A stretch of 64,000 nt of DNA from contig CAVVAJ010000007.1 of the NCBI GenBank assembly GCA_963746255.1, forward strand, positions 496,001 through 560,000. Direction: 5' to 3'. Of this stretch, positions 20,976-30,799 are shown in pieces. Below the pieces are notes generated by a model, which saw only the letters and a program-made list of their open reading frames with translations, was not told where the DNA came from and did no database searches. Both the position numbers and the translations under genes were made by a program. Origin of the DNA: DAOVXM01 sp963746255. GTDB taxonomy: Bacteria; Chloroflexota; Anaerolineae; Anaerolineales; UBA4823. Numbering within the stretch: the first letter of the stretch is position 1; the number at the start of each line of letters is the position of its first letter.

Positions 20976-23372
20976 TTAGCGTTGGATCGATGGCAGGTAG
21001 ACGCTGGTCATGATCATCATTTCGATCACTAGTGAATTGTCTGCGGGATCTGTCTCAGTGCCAGCAGAAGTGATGTCGAGCTGTGACGTATAGGCGGTAC
21101 CTAACGAGTCATTGGGTACAGCAACCTGCACCTCAAAATACCCACCACCAGTTAGCGGCAGATCACCGAAATCCCAAACAACCTGGTTCCCAATTTGCTT
21201 GGGTGTGACGCTGGCGGTATCAGCGATGAAACTGAGGTTCGCATCTAGCGTCAGTGAGATTACAGTATTTGCAGCGGTCGTCATGCCGTAGTTGTTATAC
21301 CAAATCGGGATCGTCTTTACTACACCCGGGTCGCTCGGGATGAGACCGGGAGGCGCCTTGACCCATGCATCTACACCGGGACTGGTCGGTGCGATGTCAT
21401 CATCTTCCTCCAGGCTCACATCGACGATTTCCGATGTCTTGGGTAGAGCAATGCTTGCCCCTGGAGCACTTATCGCGCCGCCCGTGAAAATCAGGTTGGT
21501 CCAGTCATTTTGGCTGGTTAGGGTGTCCAGAGTAGAATTGTTGTTCCAAGAGACGCCCTGGTTGATGTTCCGGTTCAGGCTGCTGTCGCTCTCGTCGCCA
21601 TCACAATTCCAATCAACGGCGCTGGCGTCCCAATCCAACTGCATGTTATCCTGCCCGCAGAAATAGCGTGTTCCGAGTGTCTGTGTAACAGCACCCGGGA
21701 CGTTGATACCATTGGTTTCGTTTAGGCTGCTCTCGTTCAGGTTGACCAGGTCATACCTGGAGTAGTCGAAGTGTCCCTGTGTGCCGCCAAGCATCAAGCC
21801 GCGCGTCTGGAAGGAGTAGTTCATCACACTTAGGTAATTCGGCTTCCACTGTAGATGGTCCTCACCTCCGTGCCGCAGCCCCAGGTTGTGCCCGAGTTCA
21901 TGCATAAAGGTGCCGGCTTGCTGGTCTTCTGTGCCAGTCTGGCCCGACCATCCACCTAGGCTGACGATGAAATCGCTGGCGCCATCGCCAAAGGTCGCGC
22001 CGCTGCCGTTGCGGGAGATGCCGCTGGTGCCGGATTCGGTGCTGCACATGCTGTGCCCCCAGATGTTGTAGTGGAAGATCGCCTCGCGTGCATCAATGAA
22101 ATTGGCATTCTTTATGGTATCCAATCCGCTCCAGTTAAAGCTGCCGCTGCAGGTGGATACGTTGGTCTGGTGTGTCAGCTCATCGCCATCGCTGAGCGAG
22201 CCCCAGGTAGCACCAGCCCCCCAGGTCAGTGGGGCGCTAGGGCCGGAGTCAACATGCAGGTGGATGCCAGTGTCGCCATCAGGGTTGCTGACGGGTGCGT
22301 TGTCGAAGGAGTCAACGATCGCTTGGATGGCATCTGGATCGGGTTCGTGGTCATGACCATCGCCTGGGTCGCCCATCCAGTCGATCTCGACAAATATATC
22401 TTTGTGTTGGGGGTCAGCACCCATGGCGGGCAGGTCCACCAGCTCACCATCAATGGTCAACCCGCTGGTTTCCCAATTGTCAAGCAAACCGTCACCATCC
22501 GTATCGACCGCCGCACCACCCGCGCAGGTGGCATCCTGGCTCCAGAAGAAGCGATCTAAGAAGACGGACGAGTCATAAATCGAGTCTCCCAGGTCCTGGA
22601 CGGAGAGGTACACGTCGACATTCGAATCTGGTGTCACCGCTGCGCTGGCGCGTAAGCTGGGGGTTGAGCCATCATAGGTAGTCCCGGTATCTGGCGCAAC
22701 CCCGAAAGCCGTATTAATGGAGATAATGTTGTTTTGTGTGTCAAAAGCGAAGTTTCCGGGCGCATCCACGACATAATCTTGGCCATTCACTGTCAGCGAG
22801 GGGTTGTTCAACTGCGCTGTGAAGGTGTCGTTGAAGATAGTGCCGACAAACTCGGGGAATTCTTCTGAGTAAAATGCAAAGTCGAAGTTGATGCAGTTGT
22901 AGGCAGCCGGCACATTCAGGTTTAAATGCAACCGTACCAAATCTGTTCCTAGATTGTTGGTAAGACCACCCAACTCAGATGAGAGGCTGTCTGAATTATT
23001 CGGAGAGGAGGCAAACGTGGCTTGACCGGTGGAGAGGATCGCAAAAGAGCCCCCTTCGGTTGGGAACCACGCGCCCAACGAAGCATCGCTGACACCGACA
23101 CCGGCAGGATCGCTGCCCATCAGGCTTGCACTGACCAGGTCCCCATCAGGTATTCCCATCGCCTGCGCCAGCTGCAGCGCGCTGGCCGGGTTAATCGTTT
23201 CCGCGCTGAGCAGCCCTTGGCTGGCAGCGTATGTCGCCTTTCGTTCCGGGAAATCGCCGGGTCCCGGTGCCTGCGCCTGAACGCGCGGCTGCAGGTTGCT
23301 GCTGACGCCGAAAATTAATAGGGCGACCAAAAATCCATTCATAACCAAAATTAAGATTTTTCTAGTGTTCAT
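20976..23372 (-). CDS. secreted metzincin metalloprotease with choice-of-anchor-L domain
   Basis: 798 residues, ATG 23372 with GAGGAAA upstream. Signal peptide ILILVMNGFLVALLIFGVSS. The domain order is: choice-of-anchor L-type beta-sandwich (about 60-285, containing FDFAFYSEEFPEF); a thrombospondin-3-like calcium segment DTDGDGLLDNWE; then a zinc-protease domain with HELGHNLGLRH, the metzincin HExxHxxGxxH signature, and the Met-turn YLSVMNY about 20 residues later. A DUF11/CARDB-like domain follows and the tail is SVYLPSIQR. It degrades extracellular protein or processes surface proteins. The tail motif suggests cell-surface retention or sorting. A strong terminator follows, so it is the last gene of its transcript. 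Confidence 0.85.
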   Translation of the reverse strand: MNTRKILILVMNGFLVALLIFGVSSNLQPRVQAQAPGPGDFPERKATYAASQGLLSAETINPASALQLAQAMGIPDGDLVSASLMGSDPAGVGVSDASLGAWFPTEGGSFAILSTGQATFASSPNNSDSLSSELGGLTNNLGTDLVRLHLNLNVPAAYNCINFDFAFYSEEFPEFVGTIFNDTFTAQLNNPSLTVNGQDYVVDAPGNFAFDTQNNIISINTAFGVAPDTGTTYDGSTPSLRASAAVTPDSNVDVYLSVQDLGDSIYDSSVFLDRFFWSQDATCAGGAAVDTDGDGLLDNWETSGLTIDGELVDLPAMGADPQHKDIFVEIDWMGDPGDGHDHEPDPDAIQAIVDSFDNAPVSNPDGDTGIHLHVDSGPSAPLTWGAGATWGSLSDGDELTHQTNVSTCSGSFNWSGLDTIKNANFIDAREAIFHYNIWGHSMCSTESGTSGISRNGSGATFGDGASDFIVSLGGWSGQTGTEDQQAGTFMHELGHNLGLRHGGEDHLQWKPNYLSVMNYSFQTRGLMLGGTQGHFDYSRYDLVNLNESSLNETNGINVPGAVTQTLGTRYFCGQDNMQLDWDASAVDWNCDGDESDSSLNRNINQGVSWNNNSTLDTLTSQNDWTNLIFTGGAISAPGASIALPKTSEIVDVSLEEDDDIAPTSPGVDAWVKAPPGLIPSDPGVVKTIPIWYNNYGMTTAANTVISLTLDANLSFIADTASVTPKQIGNQVVWDFGDLPLTGGGYFEVQVAVPNDSLGTAYTSQLDITSAGTETDPADNSLVIEMMIMTSVYLPSIQR

Positions 23373-23432
23373 GTTTTCCTCGCTTATTAGATTATCTGAA
23401 AATAGAGTTCCATCGCTCGAAGCAAATTAGTT

Positions 23433-24062
23433 CTAAGGTCCTGCTGTAGTAGTGATCGTGGAGAGGGCGCTTTCGTTTCCGTAGATGTCCACCGTTGTGA
23501 CGGCGTAACTGTGGGTGTTTGCCTTACTCGTTAAAATTGCATATAACTCATACCATCCTATGTTTTCGCCTTCAATAGGGACAGCGCCGATATGCACCCA
23601 GCATTCATCCCCGGCGACACGCTGGTAGATGTTATAAAACTCGTCTACATCGGTCCCAGTGCCCTGCCAGGTGACGACCACACCCCCTTCGGAGACTGAC
23701 AACTCTACTTTAGCCGGCGGCGCGGGTGGAATCAAGCTGTCCAGCTCCATGGATAAGCCGCTTTGTGAGGACGGTGTCTCTTGACTGGCTATCCCCTCCT
23801 GTTTGTTCTCACAAACGATAAAGCTGGCCTCACTTGTATTGTTCTGCGAAGGAGTCCTGGTTGCGGTTGACGATAGAGTATTTGGGGTTGCTGTAACTGG
23901 TTCGGCCGTATTGGGGACGAGTATGGTCGGCTCAATCTTTGTCAGCGACAGTTTTGGGGCTAATAACGTGGGATTATCCTCTCTGGTCTTTGCCGATCCA
24001 CAGCCGGTTACTATCAACGCGCCAAGCAGAACACTCGCTATCCAAACGACATTTTTTTTCAT
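23433..24062 (-). CDS. lipoprotein with fibronectin-III-like domain
   Basis: 209 residues from ATG 24062 (KKNVVWIASVLLGALIVTGC). An upstream ATG at 24098 only adds a non-signal extension. Lipobox IVTGC puts Cys at about residue 21. A Thr/Pro/Ser-rich low-complexity linker (about 25-95) leads to a fibronectin-III-like domain: PPAPPAKVELSVSEGG, VVVTWQGTGTDVDEFYNIYQ, YAVTTVDIYGNES. It is an outer-surface or periplasmic binding or scaffold protein of unknown ligand. It lies 60 bases upstream of the metzincin on the same strand, so both exported proteins may be co-transcribed. Confidence 0.75.
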   Translation of the reverse strand: MKKNVVWIASVLLGALIVTGCGSAKTREDNPTLLAPKLSLTKIEPTILVPNTAEPVTATPNTLSSTATRTPSQNNTSEASFIVCENKQEGIASQETPSSQSGLSMELDSLIPPAPPAKVELSVSEGGVVVTWQGTGTDVDEFYNIYQRVAGDECWVHIGAVPIEGENIGWYELYAILTSKANTHSYAVTTVDIYGNESALSTITTTAGP

Positions 24063-24482
24063 ATCTGTATTCTGCATCCAGCCCCGTAGATAGACCAAAA
24101 AAGAATAAATGTGTAATTCGGAGAATAGACAGCTGATTGGGTGATCAATGTCTATAATAGATAAACATTACCAAGTATATCATAATATTATGAGTAGTAA
24201 TGTTTTCCTCTCATCGCACGGGTATAGCAAACTGTACATTCTAAAATGAAAACGTTCTGATTCGTTGCCCCCATGAAAGCTTACATCACAATAATGACTA
24301 CCGTCAAGAATAATAGGCGGTGGAATTTGTAAGTTTCCCTGCCACAAACCGGATTGTTGCCAGTAAATTGACCCGCAGCGAGATTTCTCTACGAGTAAAC
24401 GTAATAAAATTAATACTGCAGGGATATTGCTCTGCTTTTTTGGGTAAGGCTAACCATCCGGATGATTAGCGAAATCCTGCCG
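24063..24482. other. intergenic, AT-rich
   Basis: About 420 bases between the end of the NuoE-NuoF fusion gene and the lipoprotein gene, both on the minus strand. It must hold the lipoprotein promoter. No small gene, tRNA or strong terminator was recognised. Confidence 0.45.
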
Positions 24483-26213
24483 CTATACCTCCAGCGTCGT
24501 TTCGATATTGTCCAGGAAGGTAAGGAATGGGCTGGCAGCTGTCATACCCAACCCACAGACGCAAGTCCCCTTAATCATTTGACCGAGGTTTATGGCTTTC
24601 TGCATGTCGGCTGAACTTCCCTCACCTTGGTTGAAATTCTGGATAAACTTATAGATTTGGTTCGTCCCAATCCGGCAGGGCGTACACTGCCCACAGCCCT
24701 CATGGACGAAGAAATACGCTACGCCTTCCAGCAGCTGCCATAAGTCAACCGTTTGGTTGAATACCATCAAAGCGCCTGAACCCACCGGGACATCCAATTT
24801 ACCTAAATCCTCATTGGTAATCGGTGTGTCAAAATGATCCGGGTGCAGGAAGCCACCTGCTGCCCCGCCGACAAGTATCGCCTGAGGTTCACCGTCAAAG
24901 CCACCCCCAAATCCTTCGATCAGCTCCCGGATAGTTAAGCCAAAGGGTACTTCGACAACCCCCGGTTGGTTGATGTGTCCGCTCAGGCTGAAAAGTTTAA
25001 GTCCAACCGACTGCTCAGTGCCCCAGTTCTGGAACCACTTACCGCCGTTTATGATTAGGCTTGGGATAACTGCTAACGTCTCCACATTGTTGATCGCAGT
25101 CGGTTTGCCAAATAATCCGCTCTGGGTTGGGTACGGTGGTTTGTGTCGCGGGTTGCCGCGCTTCCCTTCGATGGCTTCGAATAAGGCGGTTTCCTCGCCG
25201 CAAATGTATGCCCCGGCGTTGTGCCGAATCTGGATATCGAAAGAAAAACCTGTACCAAGAATATCATCGCCAAGCAAACCACCCATATACATCTTATCCA
25301 GGGCTGTCTTGATGATTTTGTCCGCGGCCGGGTATTCATCGCGGATGAACACAATGCCAGTATGGGCGCCGGTCGCGTATCCGCTGATGATCAGCCCTTC
25401 TAAGACACGGTACGGGTCACCCTCCATCAAAGCGCGGTCCTTGAATGTACCAGGTTCGGACTCGTCAAAATTGCAGACGACATATTTACACTCTCCGGCT
25501 GCTTTTCGGGTGAATTCCCACTTCAATCCAGTCGAGAAACCGGCTCCTCCGCGCCCCGCCAAACGCGATGCCTTGACTTCCTCAATCACTGCCTCCGGCG
25601 TCATCTCGCTGAGCACCTTTTCTAAAGCAGAAAAAGCGCCGCTTGCCCGGTGTGCCTCCAAATCAGTTGCTTCAAGCACGCCAATCAGCCCGGTGATCTC
25701 GCGCGGCTGACCACTCACATGGATGGTTGGCTGTTGGGCTTCCCCTCTCAGCATGGCCGGGATATCGCTGACTGAGAGGTTGACCTGTGCTTTGCGATTG
25801 ACCATTGCAGCCGGTGCTTGGTCGCACAATCCCAAGCACGGTGAATGATGGATCCTGTGCTCGCTGGAAGCATCTGTTTGCGTGCTCACTCCCTCAAGTA
25901 TGTCTTCTCCCCCCTTTATCCCGCAGACCGGACCTGTGCATACCATGCAATCCATAGTGATGGGTGCATCTAATGAAAATTTATCATAGAAGGTCGCTAC
26001 CCCATATACCTGGCTCATGGGGACTTTTAACTTATTCGAGACATAGGTCAACAGCTCTCTGGATAAGAAACCATATTCTTGCTGGGCGGTGATTAACGCT
26101 TCCACCAGGGCATGCTCCCGGTAGTCGAACTGCGCCATTCTGTGATCTACCGTCGCAAAACGCTCGGCGGCTACAGACGTACTGCTCGCCTTGGCTGTCG
26201 TGGTATCGGTCAT
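24483..26213 (-). CDS. fused NuoE-NuoF-type NADH-oxidising flavoprotein subunit (HoxF/HndC-like)
   Basis: 576 residues from ATG 26213, which has GGAG 11 bases upstream; an in-frame start at 26270 lacks one. The N-terminal NuoE-like thioredoxin fold carries a [2Fe-2S] site (CMVCTGPVC and SPCLGLC). Then comes the NuoF domain with FMN/NADH motifs GRGGAGFSTGLKWE and ICGEETALFEAIEG, a SLBB segment, and a C-terminal [4Fe-4S] site HEGCGQCTPCR with a further Cys in GTCVCGLG. It oxidises NADH and passes electrons to a partner (complex I-like module, formate dehydrogenase or hydrogenase). No NuoG/HoxU, hydrogenase or formate dehydrogenase gene is in the window, so the partner is unknown. Confidence 0.92.
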   Translation of the reverse strand: MTDTTTAKASSTSVAAERFATVDHRMAQFDYREHALVEALITAQQEYGFLSRELLTYVSNKLKVPMSQVYGVATFYDKFSLDAPITMDCMVCTGPVCGIKGGEDILEGVSTQTDASSEHRIHHSPCLGLCDQAPAAMVNRKAQVNLSVSDIPAMLRGEAQQPTIHVSGQPREITGLIGVLEATDLEAHRASGAFSALEKVLSEMTPEAVIEEVKASRLAGRGGAGFSTGLKWEFTRKAAGECKYVVCNFDESEPGTFKDRALMEGDPYRVLEGLIISGYATGAHTGIVFIRDEYPAADKIIKTALDKMYMGGLLGDDILGTGFSFDIQIRHNAGAYICGEETALFEAIEGKRGNPRHKPPYPTQSGLFGKPTAINNVETLAVIPSLIINGGKWFQNWGTEQSVGLKLFSLSGHINQPGVVEVPFGLTIRELIEGFGGGFDGEPQAILVGGAAGGFLHPDHFDTPITNEDLGKLDVPVGSGALMVFNQTVDLWQLLEGVAYFFVHEGCGQCTPCRIGTNQIYKFIQNFNQGEGSSADMQKAINLGQMIKGTCVCGLGMTAASPFLTFLDNIETTLEV

Positions 26214-26676
26214 ATGTTGTGTATCTCCAACTGGGTTGTGGATTTGTTTGAATACCAGTGAATCGTGCAAAGGTTCGTTTTCATGCTGCTCTCGGCGGTT
26301 GTTTCATACCGGGATTGGTGTCAGGCAATACCTTGCTGGTGATATCGTAGCATTAAGTGGAATTACGGTCAATGTAATGATACCTGCATTCACTGGCTAA
26401 CGGGATGACCCCCTTTCGTACTGTGAGTTGCGTGTGTGTGGTGCTGTTGAGCTCGGCTTTTGTAATCCTGATAGACTACTATACGGCACGTGGCATGGTT
26501 TTCTCATTCGGCCGCATGCTGGTGATGTCTGCTCATGTATAATCATTTCAGCGGTAATATTAAGTGAGTTTGGATAGGCCTTCGCCAATTTGGCTTGGAG
26601 GTTTCGCACCAAGGAGATCGGCTGCGGTGTTTTTGATCTTACTTTGTCGGATATGCATCCGGAGGGTGCGGTTGAT
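26214..26676. other. divergent intergenic region
   Basis: Spacer between the divergent NuoE-NuoF fusion gene and the GNAT gene, presumably with both promoters. Short open frames here have no similarity I recognise. Confidence 0.45.
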
Positions 26677-27104
26677 ATGGGACTGACTATATATCGATTA
26701 GCGGCACAGGATGCGTCAACAGCTGCCAGGTCGTCAAATCATTTGCTGGAAAGGTTATCTCTGCCCAATACATGGTAAAGTTTTTAGGCAATTCTGCTAA
26801 TTACTTGCTCGTAGCTGAGCGCGATGGCAAGATAGTTGGATTTCTATTGGCGTATGCTTTAGAGCGGCTGAAGAAAGCAGCCCAGATGGTGTTTATCTAT
26901 GAGATCGAGGTCACTGTAGATCATCAGCGGAGAGGTATCGGCACGGCTCTGATTGAGGCGATCCGGGATATCGCCGTAACGAACGGGATGGCGCGTGCCT
27001 TCGTAATCACCACCTACTCCAAAAGTGGGGCAATTGCCTTCTTCCAGCATACCGGCGCCGAAATTTTAGACGGCGACGATGTGGTCTTGTGCTATGCATG
27101 GTGA
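26677..27104 (+). pseudogene. GNAT-family acetyltransferase with one frameshift
   Basis: ATG 26677 has GGAGGG (26661-26666) ten bases upstream. The frame starts MGLTIYRLAAQDAS and is lost at about 26720-26725. The family sequence resumes in another frame as QVVKSFAGKVISAQYMVKF, then YLLVAERDGKIVGFLLAYAL, the acetyl-CoA motif HQRRGIGTALIEAI, and the end GAIAFFQHTGAE. About 142 residues in total, normal for the family. The acceptor is unknown; the C-terminus resembles small aminoglycoside-type GNATs. A single indel, so a sequencing error is possible. Confidence 0.75.
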
Positions 27105-27394
27105 AAACCTGTCCATGCTAGTGAGCTCCCCACTACGTATGATGCCGGGATGGTTATGAAGAACTGGGGTGAGCCTCCGGGCTTTAGTCTTTTTCGAGGC
27201 AGCGGTTGGGTCTAGCCTTCTGGTTGCCACTCCACGTCTATCCATCCCGTAGTATGATTATCCTGCGCGGCATCGGCGCGTCGGCTGGATGGTGGATCAA
27301 TTATTTTTTCATCCATGAAGGCCATCGTCAGCAACTCGGCAATTAGTGGGAGTTGCTGCTTGCCTCATGAGAACCAACTATAGTGGAGGGATAC

Positions 27395-28298
27395 ATGTCT
27401 GAGACAAAATTGCGCGTGGGATTCATCGGCATCGGCGCGATGGGCACACCCATGGCTACGAATATCCTCAAAGCCGGTTTTACACTGACTGTACACGATC
27501 GTAATCCCAACAAGGCAGCTGCTTTATCGGCCCTCGGTGCACGCGTTGCTTCCAGTTGTGCGGAAGTGGCCCGGACATCCGATGTAGTGATCACCATGAT
27601 CGGGCAGGTGGCGGAAGAACTGGAGGTGGTGCTGGGTCCAGGTGGGGTTCTTGGATGGCGCTCATCCCGGTCTAACGCTGATCGACTCGAGCACAGTCGG
27701 CATCGTCGCCTCCAATAAAATGGCTGCTGCGGCTGCAGATCATGGAGTTGCCTTCCTTGATGCGCCTGTATCTGGTTCGGTCGGCCCGGCCGGGGAGGGC
27801 AAATTGGGCTTCATGATCGGTGGCGATCCGGACACCCTTACAAAAGTACGCCCAGTGTTTGAAGCGATGGGCGAGAAGGTGATCCATGTCGGACCGAATG
27901 GGGCCGGCAGCGCGATGAAGGTGATCCTCAACCTGATGATCGGGATGACCGTCTTAACCGTCGCCGAGACGCTTACCCTGGGACGCCAAGCAGGCTTGGA
28001 TCCAATGCAGATGCTTGAGATCCTCGGGGATTCTTCGGTCCGTTCACCTCACCTGGTCAACAAAGGCACACAGATGATCAACGGACAGTTTGATCCAGCC
28101 TTTGCTTTGAAATACATGCAGAAGGATTTTGACCTGATCATGGAAGCTGCACATGAGTTGAAGACGCCATTGTTCACCAGTGCCGTTGCTCAACAGGTAT
28201 ACACCGCCGCGAACGTCGCCGGCTACGGTGATCTCGATTACGCAGCTGTTGTCAAATTCCTGGAGAATACAGCCGGTATGGACACGTTGGGTAGCTGA
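27395..28298 (+). pseudogene. 3-hydroxyisobutyrate dehydrogenase-family enzyme with one frameshift
   Basis: ATG 27395 follows GGAGGG. NAD(P)-dependent beta-hydroxyacid dehydrogenase (3-hydroxyisobutyrate, tartronate semialdehyde or succinic semialdehyde type). The Rossmann motif GFIGIGAMGTPMATNIL is at the N-terminus, substrate loop DAPVSGSVGPAGEGKL follows, the catalytic lysine region is NGAGSAMKVILNLM, and the C-terminal helical domain is complete. The frame shifts at the G4 run 27643-27646: deleting one G restores GPGGFLDGAHPGL. Restored length is about 300 residues, typical. One homopolymer base is all that breaks it. Confidence 0.82.
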
Positions 28299-28626
28299 TT
28301 TGGTGTGTCGAATTCGCCGGTTTACCCCCATCTGCCATAAGCGATACCGGAAAACCATCTAAGTATGCGGTGCTGCAACGGTGGTGATATTTTTCGCCGT
28401 TGCTCCGCTTACATGCGCATCCCACCCTGATCATCAACTATCTCTATTGTTTTAAAACCATAATACATGTGAGTTCGCTTGCGCGAAATCATCACCCTGA
28501 TGATCCAGGCTAGGATGTTATCGACGGTTCGAGGAGCAAAAATCCAATATATAATCATAGTAAAAGTGTGAGTTCATGGGTCTAACAGTGCTCCGCTTAG
28601 TTGCTCATTTATAGGAGGGAAAGCGA
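28299..28626. other. intergenic, no gene seen
   Basis: About 330 bases between the dehydrogenase and the membrane protein gene; no coding or RNA gene recognised. It ends with AGGAGGG before the GTG start at 28627. Confidence 0.45.
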
Positions 28627-29475
28627 GTGGGAAAGATAAAATTGTCGCAGACGTCCTTGGCTGTATTCAGGACGTTAACTCAGCGATGGTGGTTCTACCT
28701 CATCCTGCTGCTGCTGTTCTTTCTACCCACCTATGCCACGGTACCTTTTGACCAACGTCAATCACCCATGGTCATCCAGCAGGTGTTGAAAGACCCGCTG
28801 ATATTCCGCTACCCATTCTTGATGTCGCTCACAAAAGCGATCACCGCTCTGCTGGTGCTAACGGTTTTTACCCTCGGCAACCGTGCCCGCCGGGTATTCA
28901 ATATCTACATGACCTTGATTTACCTCGGGTTGGCGCTGTTACAAACCAGCGCCTTTACTAAGGATTATGGGTTTGTCATCGTATCAGGCAACCTGGCGCT
29001 GGTGTTCGTCTTAGCGCTTGGCTGGGGCGTAGAGACGTTGGTGGAGGGCAACGATTTTTCAAAACGTCCCATCCCAATATGGAGATGGTGGGTTGCTCCA
29101 TTGGCGCTGCTGGCCTACCTCGCGCCAGTGGGCTCAGATTCGCTTGTGCCTGACTTCAACCCGCTCAGCATGCTCAGCAACCCGGCGTGCCTGACCTACT
29201 GCATGTTCACCCCAATCGTAATCGCCATATTGACGTTATTCCACCCGACCGTTGATCTACCCCTGCTGCGGCTGATGAGCTTCGTGGGCATCATATTTGG
29301 CTTGGTGAATGTGATAACCTGGTTCGTCATTTCCCCCGCGGGATGGTGGATGGGCATCCTGCATCTACCCTTGCTGCTGATTTCCATCTATGGTTTTGTG
29401 CTGTCGCTTGATAGATTCTCGTTTGGTGATTTGACTCTCAATGGCATTGCGGATCGGCACACGTTAGCTGACTAA
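28627..29475 (+). CDS. polytopic membrane protein of unknown function
   Basis: 282 residues, GTG start with AGGAGGG upstream. Hydrophobicity suggests six or seven membrane helices: about 22-38 (WWFYLILLLLFFLPTYA), 62-82, 90-108, 115-135, 155-172, 195-212, 220-240 and 245-262. Aromatic (WW) residues flank several helices. No transporter, kinase or protease motif was recognised, and I do not assign a function. The phosphotransferase gene follows after 67 bases on the same strand and may be co-transcribed. Confidence 0.7.
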   Translation: MGKIKLSQTSLAVFRTLTQRWWFYLILLLLFFLPTYATVPFDQRQSPMVIQQVLKDPLIFRYPFLMSLTKAITALLVLTVFTLGNRARRVFNIYMTLIYLGLALLQTSAFTKDYGFVIVSGNLALVFVLALGWGVETLVEGNDFSKRPIPIWRWWVAPLALLAYLAPVGSDSLVPDFNPLSMLSNPACLTYCMFTPIVIAILTLFHPTVDLPLLRLMSFVGIIFGLVNVITWFVISPAGWWMGILHLPLLLISIYGFVLSLDRFSFGDLTLNGIADRHTLAD

Positions 29476-29542
29476 GAGGGATTTGTTTTGTAGGTGGATA
29501 TGAACCAGCCCAGTGCTTGGCGTTAGAGGCACAAGGTTTTCT

Positions 29543-30532
29543 ATGAAACCTTTTCATGAATTGACAAACCGAGGGAAGCTGCGACGTCTGCGCACATTGG
29601 TAACAGATGTCCTGCCCGCGTATGACCTGGAAGTGAAAAAGGTACGCTTTTTCACAAAAGAAACCAACACTATGTTCCAGGTTGCGACGGAAGCGGGCGA
29701 GAGATATGTAATGCGCATCTACTCCGACGAAGAGACAACCCTTCGTGAGAACGATGCGGAGATGTTTTGGTTGGATGCCATCATCCGGGATACAGATATA
29801 AAGGTCTGTGAGCCCGTTCGGCGTAGGGATGGAGGCTACATAAGTGTCGCGTGTGTGGACGGAGTGCCTGAAGAGCGGCGCTGTGTTCTGTTCAAGTGGG
29901 TGCCGGGCCGCCCACTGGCGGAAAATCTTACCCCATACGGCTATTACCAACTCGGGCAGACTCTGGCAAAGCTACATGATCATGCTCAGCGGTTGAATCC
30001 GCTGCCAGCATCTATCCAGCCAAAACAGTGGGACAAGGTCTTCTACTATCCTGATGAACCTGTTATCTACAACACTGCCCCCTACCGCCAGTATTTTCCG
30101 CCTGAGCGGATCGCGTTGTTGGATGAGGTGATCCTACGGGCAGACAGCCTCTTCCAGCAGCTCTATGCAGATAGTGATGGTAAGATGCTCATTCATGGGG
30201 ATTTGCATTTTTGGAATGTGCACGTGTACCGTGGTGAGCTCTATATGATCGATTTTGAGGATGTTATGCTCGGATATCCTATCCAGGATGTAGCTGTCAC
30301 CTTGTCTTATGGCCGGGATCGACCGGATTATGATGATCTCCGTACCGCATTTCGAGAGGGATATAGCAGCCTTAGGATTTGGCCTGGGAAAGGTGACAGC
30401 GAAATCGAATTGTTATTTGCAGCCCGGACTGCAATGTTTATTAATTACGTTGCTCGAGTTGACCCTAAACCTCAATCTTTCATCGAAACGCGCTGTGAAC
30501 GCCTCAAGGACTACCTGCGGGATTTCGGTTGA
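29543..30532 (+). CDS. APH/choline kinase-like phosphotransferase
   Basis: 329 residues from ATG 29543, preferred over a TTG at 29513 because AAGG precedes it at normal distance. Aminoglycoside phosphotransferase-like kinase fold. The ATP-site strand is ETNTMFQVATEAGERYVMRI, the Brenner catalytic loop is LIHGDLHFWNV (Asp and Asn visible), and the metal-binding YMIDFEDVMLG stands for the DFG-like motif. The substrate could be a small-molecule alcohol or a Ser/Thr residue as in SrkA; I cannot decide. It follows a membrane protein gene by 67 bases. Confidence 0.85.
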   Translation: MKPFHELTNRGKLRRLRTLVTDVLPAYDLEVKKVRFFTKETNTMFQVATEAGERYVMRIYSDEETTLRENDAEMFWLDAIIRDTDIKVCEPVRRRDGGYISVACVDGVPEERRCVLFKWVPGRPLAENLTPYGYYQLGQTLAKLHDHAQRLNPLPASIQPKQWDKVFYYPDEPVIYNTAPYRQYFPPERIALLDEVILRADSLFQQLYADSDGKMLIHGDLHFWNVHVYRGELYMIDFEDVMLGYPIQDVAVTLSYGRDRPDYDDLRTAFREGYSSLRIWPGKGDSEIELLFAARTAMFINYVARVDPKPQSFIETRCERLKDYLRDFG

Positions 30533-30799
30533 GGATTCAATTGATGAGAACTCCACCTATCGTAGATAGACTGTCGGCCTTTGTTAATGTTGTTGACAAA
30601 GAAGCACTCATTATGTGGACATATGATTCTGGTTGAGATGGGATTAAAAGGTTTCGGTTGGTTGAGTGGATGTACCTACTCAACAGCATATAGTGTGGCG
30701 GCATGTTGCTCTACTACAACGTATAGATCCAAAATGAACATCACCTCGAAGTGGTGAGCTGCTCTATCGGGTTACGTATAATATTTATGGAATCAGATA

